A DNA stretch of 64,000 bases from Parvularculaceae bacterium (GCA_020446945.1 JAGRDS010000010.1:1-64000); one strand, 5' to 3'. Shown: positions 44,662-53,836, counted from the first letter of the stretch. The notes: generated from the sequence alone by a model not told the origin. Numbers and translations are program-made.

Positions 44662-45768
44662 ATGACTGAGCGCGTCGACGCGGCTGTAATCGGCGCCGGC
44701 GTCATCGGCCTCGCCGTCGCGCGCGCGCTGGCTCTCGCCGGGCGCGAAGTCATCCTGCTTGAGCGCAATGACGCCTTCGGATCTGAGACTTCAGCGCGCA
44801 ATTCTGAGGTTATCCACGCCGGCATCTATTATCGTCCGGGCGGACTGCGCGCGCGCCTGTGCGTTGAGGGGCGCGCGAAACTCTATTCCTATTGCGCCGA
44901 TCGCAATGTCGATCATCTCAATTGCGAAAAGCTGATTGTCGCGAGCGACGCGGCGGAGCAGGCGAGGCTCGCGGCGATCCGGGCGAACGCCGAAGCGAAC
45001 GGCGTCGCCGATCTGACGCAGATTTCGGGCGGCGAGGCGATGAAGCTCGAACCGGGCTTGCGCTGCGTTGCGGCGCTAAGATCGCCCTCGACCGGCATTA
45101 TCGACAGCCACGCCCTGATGGTCGCAATGCTCGGCGATATCGAAAACGCCGGCGGCGTCCTTGCATTGTTGTCGCAGGTTGTCGGCGGACGGGTTGTCGA
45201 CGGCGGCCTCGAAATCGATGTCGGCGGACAGGGCGCGATGACGCTTCGCGCTTCGCTCGTCGTCAATTCGGCGGGGCTGTGGGCCGATCAGGTCGCACGC
45301 TCGATCGCCGGACTGCGCCCGGAATTCATCCCCGCGCTGCGGCCCGCCAAGGGCCAGTATTTCACCTATTCGGGCAAGGCGCCGTTTTCGCGCCTCATCT
45401 ATCCGCTTCACGCGCCCGACAGTCAGGGCGTCCATTACACGCGCGACCTCGGCGGTCAGGCGCGGTTGGGCCCGGACATTCGATGGGACGCTGCGCTCGG
45501 CGATTATTCAGTCGACGAGACGCGCCGCGCCGCCTTCGTACAAAGCGTTTCGAAATTCTGGCCCGATCTCGATCCGGCGCGGTTGAACCCCGGCTACGCC
45601 GGCCAGCGCCCCAAAGCGACCGGGCCGGGCGAGGAGGGGGATTTCCGGATTTTCGGGCCGCAAACGCATGGCGTGCGCGGCTATATCGGTCTTTACGCCA
45701 TGGAATCGCCGGGGCTGACGTCATGTCTGGCGATCGGCGATTATGTTGCGGCGATGGCGGCGGCCTGA
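44662..45768 (+). CDS. FAD-dependent oxidoreductase, L-2-hydroxyglutarate dehydrogenase-like
   Basis: 368 residues. DAO-family flavoprotein: dinucleotide motif VIGAGVIGLAVARALA near the N-terminus, then TSARNSEVIHAGIYYRPG, the typical LhgO-type block, and the C-terminal GLYAMESPGLTSCLAIGDYV. LhgO oxidises L-2-hydroxyglutarate to 2-oxoglutarate and feeds electrons to the quinone pool. A close relative with a different 2-hydroxyacid substrate is possible. It starts six bases after the YkgJ gene; a tRNA gene follows. Confidence 0.87.
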   Translation: MTERVDAAVIGAGVIGLAVARALALAGREVILLERNDAFGSETSARNSEVIHAGIYYRPGGLRARLCVEGRAKLYSYCADRNVDHLNCEKLIVASDAAEQARLAAIRANAEANGVADLTQISGGEAMKLEPGLRCVAALRSPSTGIIDSHALMVAMLGDIENAGGVLALLSQVVGGRVVDGGLEIDVGGQGAMTLRASLVVNSAGLWADQVARSIAGLRPEFIPALRPAKGQYFTYSGKAPFSRLIYPLHAPDSQGVHYTRDLGGQARLGPDIRWDAALGDYSVDETRRAAFVQSVSKFWPDLDPARLNPGYAGQRPKATGPGEEGDFRIFGPQTHGVRGYIGLYAMESPGLTSCLAIGDYVAAMAAA

Positions 45769-45830
45769 ATGGCGAACGCCGCCTTGCGAGGCGCGGGCGA
45801 GGTCGTTATAGACCCGGCCTCTGGCCGTAT

Positions 45831-45907
45831 GGCGGGGTAGCTCAGTTGGTGAGAGCGCAGGATTCATAACCCTGAGGTCGGCGGTTCAATTCCGCCCCCC
45901 GCTACCA
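45831..45907 (+). tRNA. tRNA-Met (anticodon CAT), elongator type
   Basis: 77 bases including an encoded CCA. Acceptor stem GGCGGGG pairs with CCCCGCT (first pair G-U). D arm AGCTCAGTTGGTGAGAGCG, anticodon loop TTCATAA, T arm GGCGG-TTCAATT-CCGCC. The acceptor and D-arm resemble other alphaproteobacterial elongator Met tRNAs rather than tRNA-Ile2 (also CAT) or initiator tRNA. The anticodon loop reads CAT, so Ile2 by lysidine modification is the only other option. Confidence 0.95.
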
Positions 45908-46060
45908 ATCATCAAATTGTTAGAAGACGTTCCGCAGGAACAAGCCCGGACCGGTTACGGGCGGTTTACAGGGGTGGTGCGTTTTTGGACCGCGTAAGGG
46001 GACTTTTGTTGACTCGAATATGGCTTTGAGGCGAGCAACGACAACGGATAGGTATCATCT

Positions 46061-46372
46061 ATGACATTTGGTTGTGGGTTCGTTGTGATTGCAATGGTTG
46101 GGCTTCCATTTTTGGTTCCCGCTGTTCACGTGTTGGCTTTGCCAGCAGTTAGCGGCAACCGCCCGTTACTCACTGTAAGTATGGCGCTTTCTTTAGCACT
46201 TGGATTGTTTGGAATGTTGGCGGTTGCCGAAGTATTTCCTTCGTGTTGGTCAGATGGAATCGACGCCGAAGCAAGGTTGCTGGCTATAGCGGTTTCATTT
46301 GTGTTCTATTTGGTAAGCGCGATCCATAATCGACTACTTAGATTGTTTAGTGAAGCATGGCGCGGCGTTTAA
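46061..46372 (+). CDS. orphan membrane protein in a less GC-rich patch
   Basis: 103 residues with three hydrophobic segments (about 5-28, 34-58 and 69-88). ATG 46061 has only weak ribosome-site bases. Its DNA is visibly less GC-rich than neighbouring genes, with many A/T third positions, which suggests recent arrival. It sits behind tRNA-Met. No family is recognised. Confidence 0.55.
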   Translation: MTFGCGFVVIAMVGLPFLVPAVHVLALPAVSGNRPLLTVSMALSLALGLFGMLAVAEVFPSCWSDGIDAEARLLAIAVSFVFYLVSAIHNRLLRLFSEAWRGV

Positions 46373-46377
46373 TAACA

Positions 46378-46512
46378 CTATCTTTTTTTACGATCCCGCA
46401 TCCGTTCAATCGCGGAAATGACCACCGCATTGCGGCTGATATAGCGCCGCCGGATACGCGCCGGCTTGCCGGCTTTCCTCTTACGCCGATCGCACGTTAA
46501 GACAGTCGTCAT
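46378..46512 (-). CDS. possible small basic protein, 44 aa
   Basis: A 44-codon frame from ATG 46512 to TAG 46378. The product is about 40% Arg plus Lys (MTTVLTCDRRKRKAG, ...IERMRDRKKR) with one short hydrophobic stretch. No convincing ribosome site. The sequence returns to high GC here. Basic microproteins can bind nucleic acid or be artefacts; I keep it as a weak candidate. Confidence 0.3.
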   Translation of the reverse strand: MTTVLTCDRRKRKAGKPARIRRRYISRNAVVISAIERMRDRKKR

Positions 46513-46563
46513 CGCAATCAAAGGTCAATTGAAAAATTGCGGCTGGGAAGGTCCGAATAATTG

Positions 46564-46590
46564 AAAGCGGCCCCTCGCGGAGCCGCTTTT
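46564..46590 (-). terminator. probable terminator between opposing small genes
   Basis: AAAGCGGC (46564-46571) and GCCGCTTT (46582-46589) with a 10-base loop. T-rich DNA flanks both sides, so it may act in both directions; on the minus strand it is 28 bases behind the stop of the gene ending at 46618. Confidence 0.65.
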
Positions 46591-46617
46591 CTATTCGTCT
46601 TGTCGATTACTCATGCA

Positions 46618-46824
46618 TTAAAAAACAATGAAACAAATGAATACGCCGACCGTCGCAAACGCGAGCGGCACGAAAATCCACCGGATCATCCTGTCGCCGG
46701 CGGCGAAATCACGAAACGAAACGAAAGCTGCCGCGCTCCACACGCAGAGTGCAACGACGAGGCCGCCGAAAGCCAAGCCGAGGGCGACGGCTTGCAGCGG
46801 GGTATCCGCAATTGAGACGGACAT
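46618..46824 (-). CDS. small two-helix membrane protein
   Basis: 68 residues with two transmembrane helices (about 12-36 and 45-66) and few charges. Start ATG 46824 overlaps the upstream stop as TAATG, so it is translationally coupled to the 103-residue protein before it. No family recognised. A terminator follows. Confidence 0.6.
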   Translation of the reverse strand: MSVSIADTPLQAVALGLAFGGLVVALCVWSAAAFVSFRDFAAGDRMIRWIFVPLAFATVGVFICFIVF

Positions 46825-47135
46825 TAAGTCGCGAGCCGGCGCTTTAATGTTTCCCTGACGGCGGCGGCGAGGGCGTTGACGGTCGCCTCAGTATCGGCCG
46901 GGCTGGCGCCCGTCGAGTAAAGATAAGTTTCGACGTGTCCGGCGAGCCGTTCGATCGCGGCGAACGCAAACACTACTGTCATTGCATCAGGACCGAAGCC
47001 GTCGAGATCGATTGCGGCGCGCGTCATTTCTTCCGCTTGTCGATAGGTTTCGGCAATTGCGCTCGTGATGCGCTTCGCGCGAATTCTCTCGTCCGGCGTT
47101 AGAGCCGGGTTCTCGGCCGGATTCTGGATTTTCAT
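46824..47135 (-). CDS. small helical protein of unknown function
   Basis: 103 residues, helical and soluble (IRAKRITSAIAETYRQAEEM; AIERLAGHVETYLYSTGASP; a C-terminal ALAAAVRETLKRR). ATG 47135 is chosen for its strong ribosome site GGGGGAG seven bases upstream; the frame is open further but unlikely to be coding. It is coupled to the following membrane protein and lies behind the ccm operon. Confidence 0.7.
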   Translation of the reverse strand: MKIQNPAENPALTPDERIRAKRITSAIAETYRQAEEMTRAAIDLDGFGPDAMTVVFAFAAIERLAGHVETYLYSTGASPADTEATVNALAAAVRETLKRRLAT

Positions 47136-47339
47136 TTTCTCCCCCGCTTTACTCAACCGGAGATTGATTACCGGAATTTGGATTGCAGTCAACCAGGCCG
47201 CGAGCGATCGCCACATCACAATCGGCGATGGCCGGATTTCGGCTGAGCGCGCACCGGCGCATTCACGCGCCAAGCGCCGGGTTTTCAACTGGAAACGCAT
47301 ATTCCGCCGCCGCGGTGGTTTTCGTCCGGCGCGACGGGG

Positions 47340-47404
47340 CGCAACTGAGGCGCGCAAGTCAGGCCCGCAGATCAGGCCCGCAACTCAGGCTCGCAAATCA
47401 GGGC
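47340..47404 (+). repeat. five tandem copies of a 13-bp unit
   Basis: Units start at 47340, 47353, 47366, 47379 and 47392, each close to CGCAAnTCAGGCC: CGCAACTGAGGCG, CGCAAGTCAGGCC, CGCAGATCAGGCC, CGCAACTCAGGCT, CGCAAATCAGGGC. The last unit overlaps the final codons and stop of ccmE. Units have no spacers, so it is a minisatellite, not a CRISPR. Confidence 0.88.
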
Positions 47405-47889
47405 CCCGAAGCGCCCTTGTCCGGATAATTCGCCGCGCCATTATCCTGCCAGCGGCCTTTTTCCTTCAGCGCGTCGGCGACCTCTTTCGGCATGTAGTTT
47501 TCATCGTGCTTGGCGAGGACCGTATCGGCGTTCAGATGGTCGCCGTCCGCCGTAAATCGCCCCTGTACGATGACGCCTTGCCCTTCGCGGAAAAGATCGG
47601 GGAGGAGGCCCGCATAAGCGACCCTTATCCGGTTTTCGCCGTCGGTGACGATGAATGCGACGTGCGGCCTTGTCCTGTCTTCGGTCTCGCCGAATTCAAC
47701 GCTGCCCGTTTCGACGAGGCCGCCGAGGCGGATCGCCGCCGCCGGCCGTTCATCGAGCGCGGCGAGATCGCTCGGCAGGTAGAAATAGGTGATCGAACCT
47801 TTCAGCGCGTTCAGCGTCAACGCGACGGCGCCGGCGGCAAAGGCGAACAGGCCGAGCGCAAGGTAAAGGCGTTTGGTTTTCTTTTTCAC
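47398..47889 (-). CDS. ccmE: cytochrome c maturation heme chaperone CcmE
   Basis: 163 residues. A signal anchor (about 8-27) precedes a periplasmic OB-fold beta barrel. The heme-binding site is AKHDENYMP: H128 forms the covalent heme bond and Y132 is the axial ligand. CcmE takes heme from CcmC and gives it to the CcmFH lyase. It overlaps ccmC by four bases, leaving no room for ccmD. Its end runs into a 13-bp tandem repeat. Confidence 0.95.
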   Translation of the reverse strand: MKKKTKRLYLALGLFAFAAGAVALTLNALKGSITYFYLPSDLAALDERPAAAIRLGGLVETGSVEFGETEDRTRPHVAFIVTDGENRIRVAYAGLLPDLFREGQGVIVQGRFTADGDHLNADTVLAKHDENYMPKEVADALKEKGRWQDNGAANYPDKGASGP

Positions 47890-48635
47890 TGTTCCACCAG
47901 CGTCGCTGCGGTTTTCTTTTCGCCGCCTTCAAGCCGCGCGATCCGGCGCGCCATGAGTTCGTTGCGCATGGATTGCAGCAATGCGGCGGCGAAAAAGAAC
48001 ATATAGGCGCCCGCCATCAGGAATAAAGGCGGCAGCATCGATGCGTGAATGGACGGGCCGCCGTCGCGAAACACGCTCGCCGGCTGGTGCAGCGAATTCC
48101 ACCAGTCGACGGAAAACTTGATCACGGGGATATTGACGAAGCCGACCATCGCGAGAATGGCGGCGAGGCGCGCCGCGCGCGCCTTGTCGTCGAATGTGCG
48201 CCAGATCGCCATGTAGCCGAGATAAAGGAAAAACAGGATCAGGACGGAGGTGAGGCGCGCATCCCACGCCCACCACGCGCCCCACATCGGCTTGCCCCAG
48301 ATCGAGCCGGTGAAAAGCGCGAGAAAGGTGAATGCGGCGCCGATGGGCGCGGCTTCTTTCGCCGCGACATCGGCGAGCGGATGTTTCCAGATAAAGCCGA
48401 CAGCCGACGATATGGCGATGGTCGAATAGCAAAACAGCGCCATCCATGCAGCCGGCACGTGGACATACATGATGCGCACGCTTTCGCCCTGCTGGTAATC
48501 GGCCGGCGAATTGAACAGCGCGTAATAAAGCCCTGCGAGGAGCAGCGCGATTGTCGCGCCGGAGAGCCATGGTATGGCGGGGCGCGCCCAGCGTTCAAAG
48601 CGCTCGGGATTGGCGAGTTCGTAAAGGTTCGGCAT
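47886..48635 (-). CDS. ccmC: heme exporter/handling protein CcmC
   Basis: 249 residues, six transmembrane helices. The tryptophan-rich motif WGAWWAWDARLTSVL is the periplasmic heme site of the CcmC/CcmF family. It loads heme on CcmE. ATG 48635 (MPNLYELANPERF) is the start; a longer upstream frame overlaps the ccmB end. Its neighbours ccmB and ccmE leave only 10 bases and an overlap. Confidence 0.95.
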   Translation of the reverse strand: MPNLYELANPERFERWARPAIPWLSGATIALLLAGLYYALFNSPADYQQGESVRIMYVHVPAAWMALFCYSTIAISSAVGFIWKHPLADVAAKEAAPIGAAFTFLALFTGSIWGKPMWGAWWAWDARLTSVLILFFLYLGYMAIWRTFDDKARAARLAAILAMVGFVNIPVIKFSVDWWNSLHQPASVFRDGGPSIHASMLPPLFLMAGAYMFFFAAALLQSMRNELMARRIARLEGGEKKTAATLVEQ

Positions 48636-48645
48636 TTCGCGTCTT

Positions 48646-49314
48646 TCAATCCTGGTTGGAGCGCAGGGCCGCCGCGCTGGCAATGGGGGCGAACGCCGCA
48701 GCAAACAGGGTCGCCGCGCCGAGAAGGCTCAGATTCGCCCCATATTGGGGATCGCCGGAAGCGCCCGCCGCCGCGGCCCCGGCGCCGAAAATCAGAACGG
48801 GGATATAAAGCGGGCCGACGATGATCGAAATCAGCAGGCTCGCACGCGGCAGGGCGACGGCGAGCGCGGCGGCGAAGGAACCGATCAGCGACAATGCGGG
48901 CGTGCCGATGGCGAGCGACAACAGGAGCGGGACAATGGCCTCGCGTTCGAGATTAAGGAGGACAGCGAGAACAGGCGTTGCGATGATGAGCGGCAGGCCG
49001 GTGGACAGCCAGTGGGCGATCGCCTTCGCCGCCGCGGTGAGGATCAGCTCGTCGCTGGTCCCGATGATGACGTCGAGCGATCCGTCCTCGCGATCGGCGC
49101 GGTAAATCTGATCGAGCGAAATCTGCGTCGCGAGCAGCGCGCCGGTCCAGATCAGCGGCGCGGCGATTTTCGAAATCAGCGAAAGATCCGGCCCGACGGC
49201 GAGCGCGAACAATACGGCGATAATGGCGAAAAAGGCGACGGCCTGCGGCGCCCCGCCGCCGGCGCGAAAGGCGAGCCGCAGATCGCGGGCGATAATGGCT
49301 TTGAGCGCGTTCAT
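48646..49314 (-). CDS. ccmB: heme exporter membrane subunit CcmB
   Basis: 222 residues, six hydrophobic helices. Family blocks: IARDLRLAFRAGGG at the N-terminus, SLDQIYRADREDGSLDVI after helix two, and GPLYIPVLIFGAGA near the end. It is the membrane partner of the CcmA ATPase. Overlaps ccmA by four bases. Confidence 0.95.
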   Translation of the reverse strand: MNALKAIIARDLRLAFRAGGGAPQAVAFFAIIAVLFALAVGPDLSLISKIAAPLIWTGALLATQISLDQIYRADREDGSLDVIIGTSDELILTAAAKAIAHWLSTGLPLIIATPVLAVLLNLEREAIVPLLLSLAIGTPALSLIGSFAAALAVALPRASLLISIIVGPLYIPVLIFGAGAAAAGASGDPQYGANLSLLGAATLFAAAFAPIASAAALRSNQD

Positions 49315-49970
49315 GAGGATGCGCTTTGCGAAAGGCGCAAACGGCGTGCGCCATCTATTTCAAGCGCGTCATGCGTCGCGATTACGGCCGCGCCGCCGCG
49401 CGCGCGATGGTCGGCGATGTGGCCGAGAAATATTTCGATCGATCCGGCGTCGAGCGATGCGGTCGGCTCGTCGACCAGCCAGACGGGTTTTTCCGCAATG
49501 ATAAGACGCGACAGGCCGAGACGGCGAAACAGGCCCGTCGATAACGCCCCCGCGAGACGATCCGCATAGGGATCGAGGCGAAAGGCGGTGCGCGCCTGTT
49601 TGATGCGCGCGCCCGGCGCGCCGTAAAGCGCGGCCCAGAAGCGGAGATTTTCATCCACGGTGAGCGCCGCCTTGGCCGCGTTTTGCGGCCCGCAATAGAT
49701 GACGCCGCCGCGCCCATCCTCGCCGTGTTCATCGTCGCCCGCAACAAGACTGGTCTCGCCCGCGTCGGGACGGAGAAGTCCCGCAAGCGCGCGCAGCAGC
49801 GTCGTTTTTCCCGAACCGTTCGGGCCGGTCAGGATGACGGCGTCGCCGGGGCCGATATCAAGCGAGATGTCGCTGACGATGCGTGCGCCGCCGCGTGAAA
49901 CGGCGAGCCCCTTCGCGCAAAAACGCGCGCTCCACCGGCGCGCGATCATCCCAGAATCGTCCGTTCGCAT
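49311..49970 (-). CDS. ccmA: heme exporter ATP-binding subunit CcmA
   Basis: 219 residues. ABC ATPase with Walker A GPNGSGKTTLL, an altered signature region before LSRLIIAEKPVWLVDEPTAS, which contains Walker B. With CcmB it drives release of holo-CcmE from CcmC. ATG 49970 is listed; ATG 49949, seven codons later, is an alternative and neither has a strong ribosome site. First gene of the ccmABCE run, 62 bases behind tamB. Confidence 0.94.
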   Translation of the reverse strand: MRTDDSGMIARRWSARFCAKGLAVSRGGARIVSDISLDIGPGDAVILTGPNGSGKTTLLRALAGLLRPDAGETSLVAGDDEHGEDGRGGVIYCGPQNAAKAALTVDENLRFWAALYGAPGARIKQARTAFRLDPYADRLAGALSTGLFRRLGLSRLIIAEKPVWLVDEPTASLDAGSIEIFLGHIADHRARGGAAVIATHDALEIDGARRLRLSQSASS

Positions 49971-50032
49971 GCGCGGAGTATAGAGGCGGCGGATCGGGGC
50001 TCAAGCCGCCGGCGGGATGATAAGGGCGCGCG

Positions 50033-53000
50033 TCAAAAATCGCGCTTCCAGTTTGCGGAAACGGTCTGGTCGCCGTCCTGCCTCAATTCTGTTTCGACGG
50101 TGAAGGAATCGTCGATTTCATATTCTATCCGAACCGATCCGTTTTGGCCGCGCGCGTCCTGGGTCGCCGATACGAAGAGGCCGTCTGCGACATATTTGCC
50201 GACCGTCAGGGTGCTGGCGGCGCTGTCGGTCTGGTCGATGTCGAAATTGAGCAGATCGAGGCCGAGCGCGCGCCGCGCCGCGCCGGTAACGCCGTTTCCG
50301 CCGAACGGGCCGATGCCGCCGAGTTCGGCAAGGCCTTCAGCGACCTGCAACGATTCGATCGCTGACAGTTCATTCGCCGGCTTGTCGAACAGGATGAGCG
50401 CCATAATATCCTCCGGCGGCAGGGTCGGCGACGATTCAAGCGTGATTTTCGGCGCCTTTGCGCGTCCGGCGACTACGATTTTCGCGTCGACGCCTGAGCG
50501 CGTTTCGCGTTCGGCGCGCATGTCGAGAATGGGATCGTTGACGGACAGGCGATCGAACGCGACGACGCCGCGCGTCATGTCAAAGCGCCGCCCCGCGAAA
50601 GCGATGTCGCCCTTTTTCAATGACATTCGCCCGATGATGACCGGCTCATCGGCGCGCCCGCTCATGTTGATGTCCGCGCTCCATTCGCTTTCAAGGCCGC
50701 GCCCGCGAATGAATATGCGATCCTCGCCCTTTACCGATATGTCGTAGCGGATCGAAGCTGACGGCGCGGCGCGGTTAAAGTTTGCGGCCGGTTCGCCGTC
50801 GCCATCGACAATGACGACATTGACATCGACGAGCCCGGTCGGCTCCGGCGTGATGATCTGCGCGTCGAGATTGCGGACTGCGAACGCACCCTTCGCAAGA
50901 AGGTTGTCGAACGGGCCTGAAAGTTCGATCTCGCCGTCCGCGGTCACGTCGGAAACGGGACCGGCGCTGAGGCGGGCGTTGTTCATCGAGATTGTCGAGC
51001 CAAGGCGCGCTTTATCCGCGATCGTCACGAACCCTTTCGCGGTGATGGTTTTTTCCGTTTGCGCGACGCCGCCGCCTGACGCCTCGAACATGATGCGCGA
51101 TCCTTTCGCGGCGGCGTTCGCCTGCGCTTTCGCATCGATATTGACGATGGAAAGGCCGGTTGCGAGTTCCGTGAACGCGCCGTTTGCGACCGTCATCGCG
51201 CCTGTCAGGATCGGGTTGCCGAATTCGCCGGACACGCGCCCTTCAAGCGAGAGATCGCCTTCGAGCGTTTGCAGCGTCGCGGGAAGGAAGCCGGCGACCG
51301 TTTCAATGCGCCCGTCATATTTCGCCGCGCCGGAAATAGCGCCCGACATGTCGAGCGAAAGCGCCGGCGCGCGGTTAAGGCGCGCCGGCAGGCTGAGATC
51401 CAGATTGAATGCGCTGTCGCCGCCCGCATCCGTTGCATGAACACGGCGCCCGTCCCAGACGAATGCGCCTGAAAGGCTCGCCGTCTCGGTTTGAGATATC
51501 TGCGACGTAATGGAAAACCGCCCATGTGCGGGCGCCGGCTCATTCGTGTCGAGATCAAGATCGAGATCGACAATCGAGGCCGCGCTCATAATCGGCGCCG
51601 ACCGCGCAATGACATTCCCGCGCCAGAGCGTATCTGAAAAATCTCCATCGATTGCGAGCGATCCCCTGGCGCCTATATCGGCCCGGAAATTTTCGACGCT
51701 TATTGTGTCGCCGAATTTTATTTGCGCGGGAGCAGTTGTTTTGACCGGCGCGCCGCCGATTTTCGCATCGAGCCGCGCAAGCCTGAGCGAGGGCCCGTTA
51801 TCAGGCTCCAGCGTCATCACGGCGACGGCGTCCTTGATAGGGGCGAGGGCGGCGATCGAAATTTCGCCCGCTTTCGCATTCACCAGCAGGCGTTCGGGCG
51901 ATCCCGCCGCGATGACGGTGAGGCCGTGCGTCGCCCATCGTTTTGAGGCGAGGTTCGAAGATTTAAGCTCAATGCGGTTCTTTTCGCCGCGGCGCAGCGC
52001 GCCTTTCGCGGTCAAATCGCCGGACAGGCGCAATCCGGGCCAGGGTTCGCCATCTCCCTCGCCGCGATAGTCGAGATCGATTTCGCCTTCGCCTGTTTTC
52101 GCATGATAGGCGGCGGCGCCTTTGAGCGCGAAACCCTCGCCGGCGTAGTCGATATCGCCGACGCGCCAGGCGGCGCCGTCCGACTGCGCGAAAATTGCGT
52201 TCAGGCGCCGCGAGCCGTCGACGGCGCGCGCGGAAATGCGGCCCTTCGAATTTGACGGCATGCCGGTCGCCGCAAGCGTTGCGCGCATCGGCGCCGTCAG
52301 CGCTTCGCCGCGCCGCATTGCGGGCAATGTCGCTACGATGCGTCCGCCGAAATTTTCAACTACGCCCTGAAGATCAAGATCAGCCGTGACAGCGCGGGAA
52401 AATTCAAATCCGCGCGCGGCGCGTTCGGCGAGGTCAGGCGCGATCGTCGCGGCGCCGTCAACGGAAAACGCCTTGCTGTCGAACGCGAAATCGGCATCGC
52501 CCTTGAATGCCAGGCCCTGCGCAGTTTCAAGGGCGACCGACGCGGCCTTTACCGCGCCGGCGAAATCCACATCGAAATCACCGGAGGCTCGCGCGCCTTT
52601 TTTAAAACCCGGCGGCAACGCCTCGTTTTCCTTCAGATCGACATTGGCGCGTCCGCGAATAAAGCGGCGCAAATCGGTTTGCGCATTTTCGAAATCAACC
52701 GATGCGAACGCGGCGTCGATGCGCCCGGATGCGCGATAAGCGCCTGAGCCGGGCGCGATTTCCCCTGAAACGGAGAGACTGTCGCCGATATAGCGCCGGA
52801 TATCGGGGCGCCAGTCGTCAGCGAGGTTTGCGCGCGCGCCAATCCCGACGCTTGAAAGGGCGCCGTCCCGGTTTCGCCAAACCGCCTCGCCGTCAACTTC
52901 TATGATCGGCGAGACGAACCGCACGATCTTGAGCGCGCCGCCATCTTGCATCGGCGCGAACTGCGCCGACAGACGGCCCGTACGTCCGATTACGTCCGAA

Positions 53001-53836
53001 ATGTCGGCGAGGCGCGCGCCAGTATTTACGCTGAAATCGAGATCTATTCGGTCGAGCTTCTCTAAATTTCCTGAAACGGCGCCTTCAAGCGCGCCGAATG
53101 CGCCGATGCGCGCGTCGAGCGTCAATTCGTAATCGGCAAGCGGTCCGTCGCCTTTCGCAGTGACCAGCAAGGCGCCGCCCAACCCGGCGAGCGACGAGAT
53201 CGCGCCGTCTTCCGCAGACTTTATCGTCATATCGCTTGAAAGCGAACGGCCCGTTTTTTCGAGCAGCACCGCGATTTCATCGCGCGCGTCGTCGCCGTTC
53301 AAATCCAGCCGGACATTCAGAAGCGGCCCGCCCATTCGCGCCGCACCTGATCCGCTGATGCGCACGGGTGCGGCGCCGGGTGCGGCGACTTCAAGGTTTC
53401 TGATCGAAAACGCATCTATAGCGAGAAGGGGAAGTTTTTCCGGCAGCTCAAAGCCGCGAAGTTTCGACTGATCGTCCTTTTTCCTGCGCGGCGCGCGCGT
53501 CAGGCGCGCGCCGTCGATCATTGCGTTCTTTACGACGTATTTTCGCTGAAACGCATAGAGCGGGCGCCATTCGGCGCTTGCATGCGAAATGAAAAGCCAC
53601 TCGCCGTCTTCGTCGCGAAAACGCAGGTTTTTCAAAACGATCGAGGAGGGCAGGTCGCCTTCAAGCGCGCCGATCGCGACTCGCCCGCCGGTGAGGCCTT
53701 CAAGGGCCGCTTCGATCCGGCCTTCCAGGAAGGCGCGTCCCTGCGGCGATGAAAACAGCCAGCCATAGGCGGCGAGCGTCGCTGCGCTTGCGATTGCTGC
53801 AAGGCAGGCAAGGATAATGAGCGCGCGTTTCATCAA
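50033..53836 (-). CDS. tamB: translocation and assembly module protein TamB
   Basis: 1267 residues. An N-terminal transmembrane anchor (about 7-30) is followed by a very long beta-rich periplasmic body of weak repeats and a C-terminal DUF490 domain (about 930-1267) with SPTLPPEDIMALILF and a terminal barrel-like tail. TamB spans the periplasm with TamA and moves lipids or outer membrane proteins. It overlaps tamA by four bases. Confidence 0.94.
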   Translation of the reverse strand: MMKRALIILACLAAIASAATLAAYGWLFSSPQGRAFLEGRIEAALEGLTGGRVAIGALEGDLPSSIVLKNLRFRDEDGEWLFISHASAEWRPLYAFQRKYVVKNAMIDGARLTRAPRRKKDDQSKLRGFELPEKLPLLAIDAFSIRNLEVAAPGAAPVRISGSGAARMGGPLLNVRLDLNGDDARDEIAVLLEKTGRSLSSDMTIKSAEDGAISSLAGLGGALLVTAKGDGPLADYELTLDARIGAFGALEGAVSGNLEKLDRIDLDFSVNTGARLADISDVIGRTGRLSAQFAPMQDGGALKIVRFVSPIIEVDGEAVWRNRDGALSSVGIGARANLADDWRPDIRRYIGDSLSVSGEIAPGSGAYRASGRIDAAFASVDFENAQTDLRRFIRGRANVDLKENEALPPGFKKGARASGDFDVDFAGAVKAASVALETAQGLAFKGDADFAFDSKAFSVDGAATIAPDLAERAARGFEFSRAVTADLDLQGVVENFGGRIVATLPAMRRGEALTAPMRATLAATGMPSNSKGRISARAVDGSRRLNAIFAQSDGAAWRVGDIDYAGEGFALKGAAAYHAKTGEGEIDLDYRGEGDGEPWPGLRLSGDLTAKGALRRGEKNRIELKSSNLASKRWATHGLTVIAAGSPERLLVNAKAGEISIAALAPIKDAVAVMTLEPDNGPSLRLARLDAKIGGAPVKTTAPAQIKFGDTISVENFRADIGARGSLAIDGDFSDTLWRGNVIARSAPIMSAASIVDLDLDLDTNEPAPAHGRFSITSQISQTETASLSGAFVWDGRRVHATDAGGDSAFNLDLSLPARLNRAPALSLDMSGAISGAAKYDGRIETVAGFLPATLQTLEGDLSLEGRVSGEFGNPILTGAMTVANGAFTELATGLSIVNIDAKAQANAAAKGSRIMFEASGGGVAQTEKTITAKGFVTIADKARLGSTISMNNARLSAGPVSDVTADGEIELSGPFDNLLAKGAFAVRNLDAQIITPEPTGLVDVNVVIVDGDGEPAANFNRAAPSASIRYDISVKGEDRIFIRGRGLESEWSADINMSGRADEPVIIGRMSLKKGDIAFAGRRFDMTRGVVAFDRLSVNDPILDMRAERETRSGVDAKIVVAGRAKAPKITLESSPTLPPEDIMALILFDKPANELSAIESLQVAEGLAELGGIGPFGGNGVTGAARRALGLDLLNFDIDQTDSAASTLTVGKYVADGLFVSATQDARGQNGSVRIEYEIDDSFTVETELRQDGDQTVSANWKRDF

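Noticed and set aside
45831..46617. tRNA-linked integrated element
   Set aside because: No integrase gene and no second copy of the tRNA 3' end were seen in the next 1.5 kb.
47340..47404. CRISPR array
   Set aside because: Units are 13 bp with no spacers between them, and no cas genes are nearby. It is a tandem repeat.
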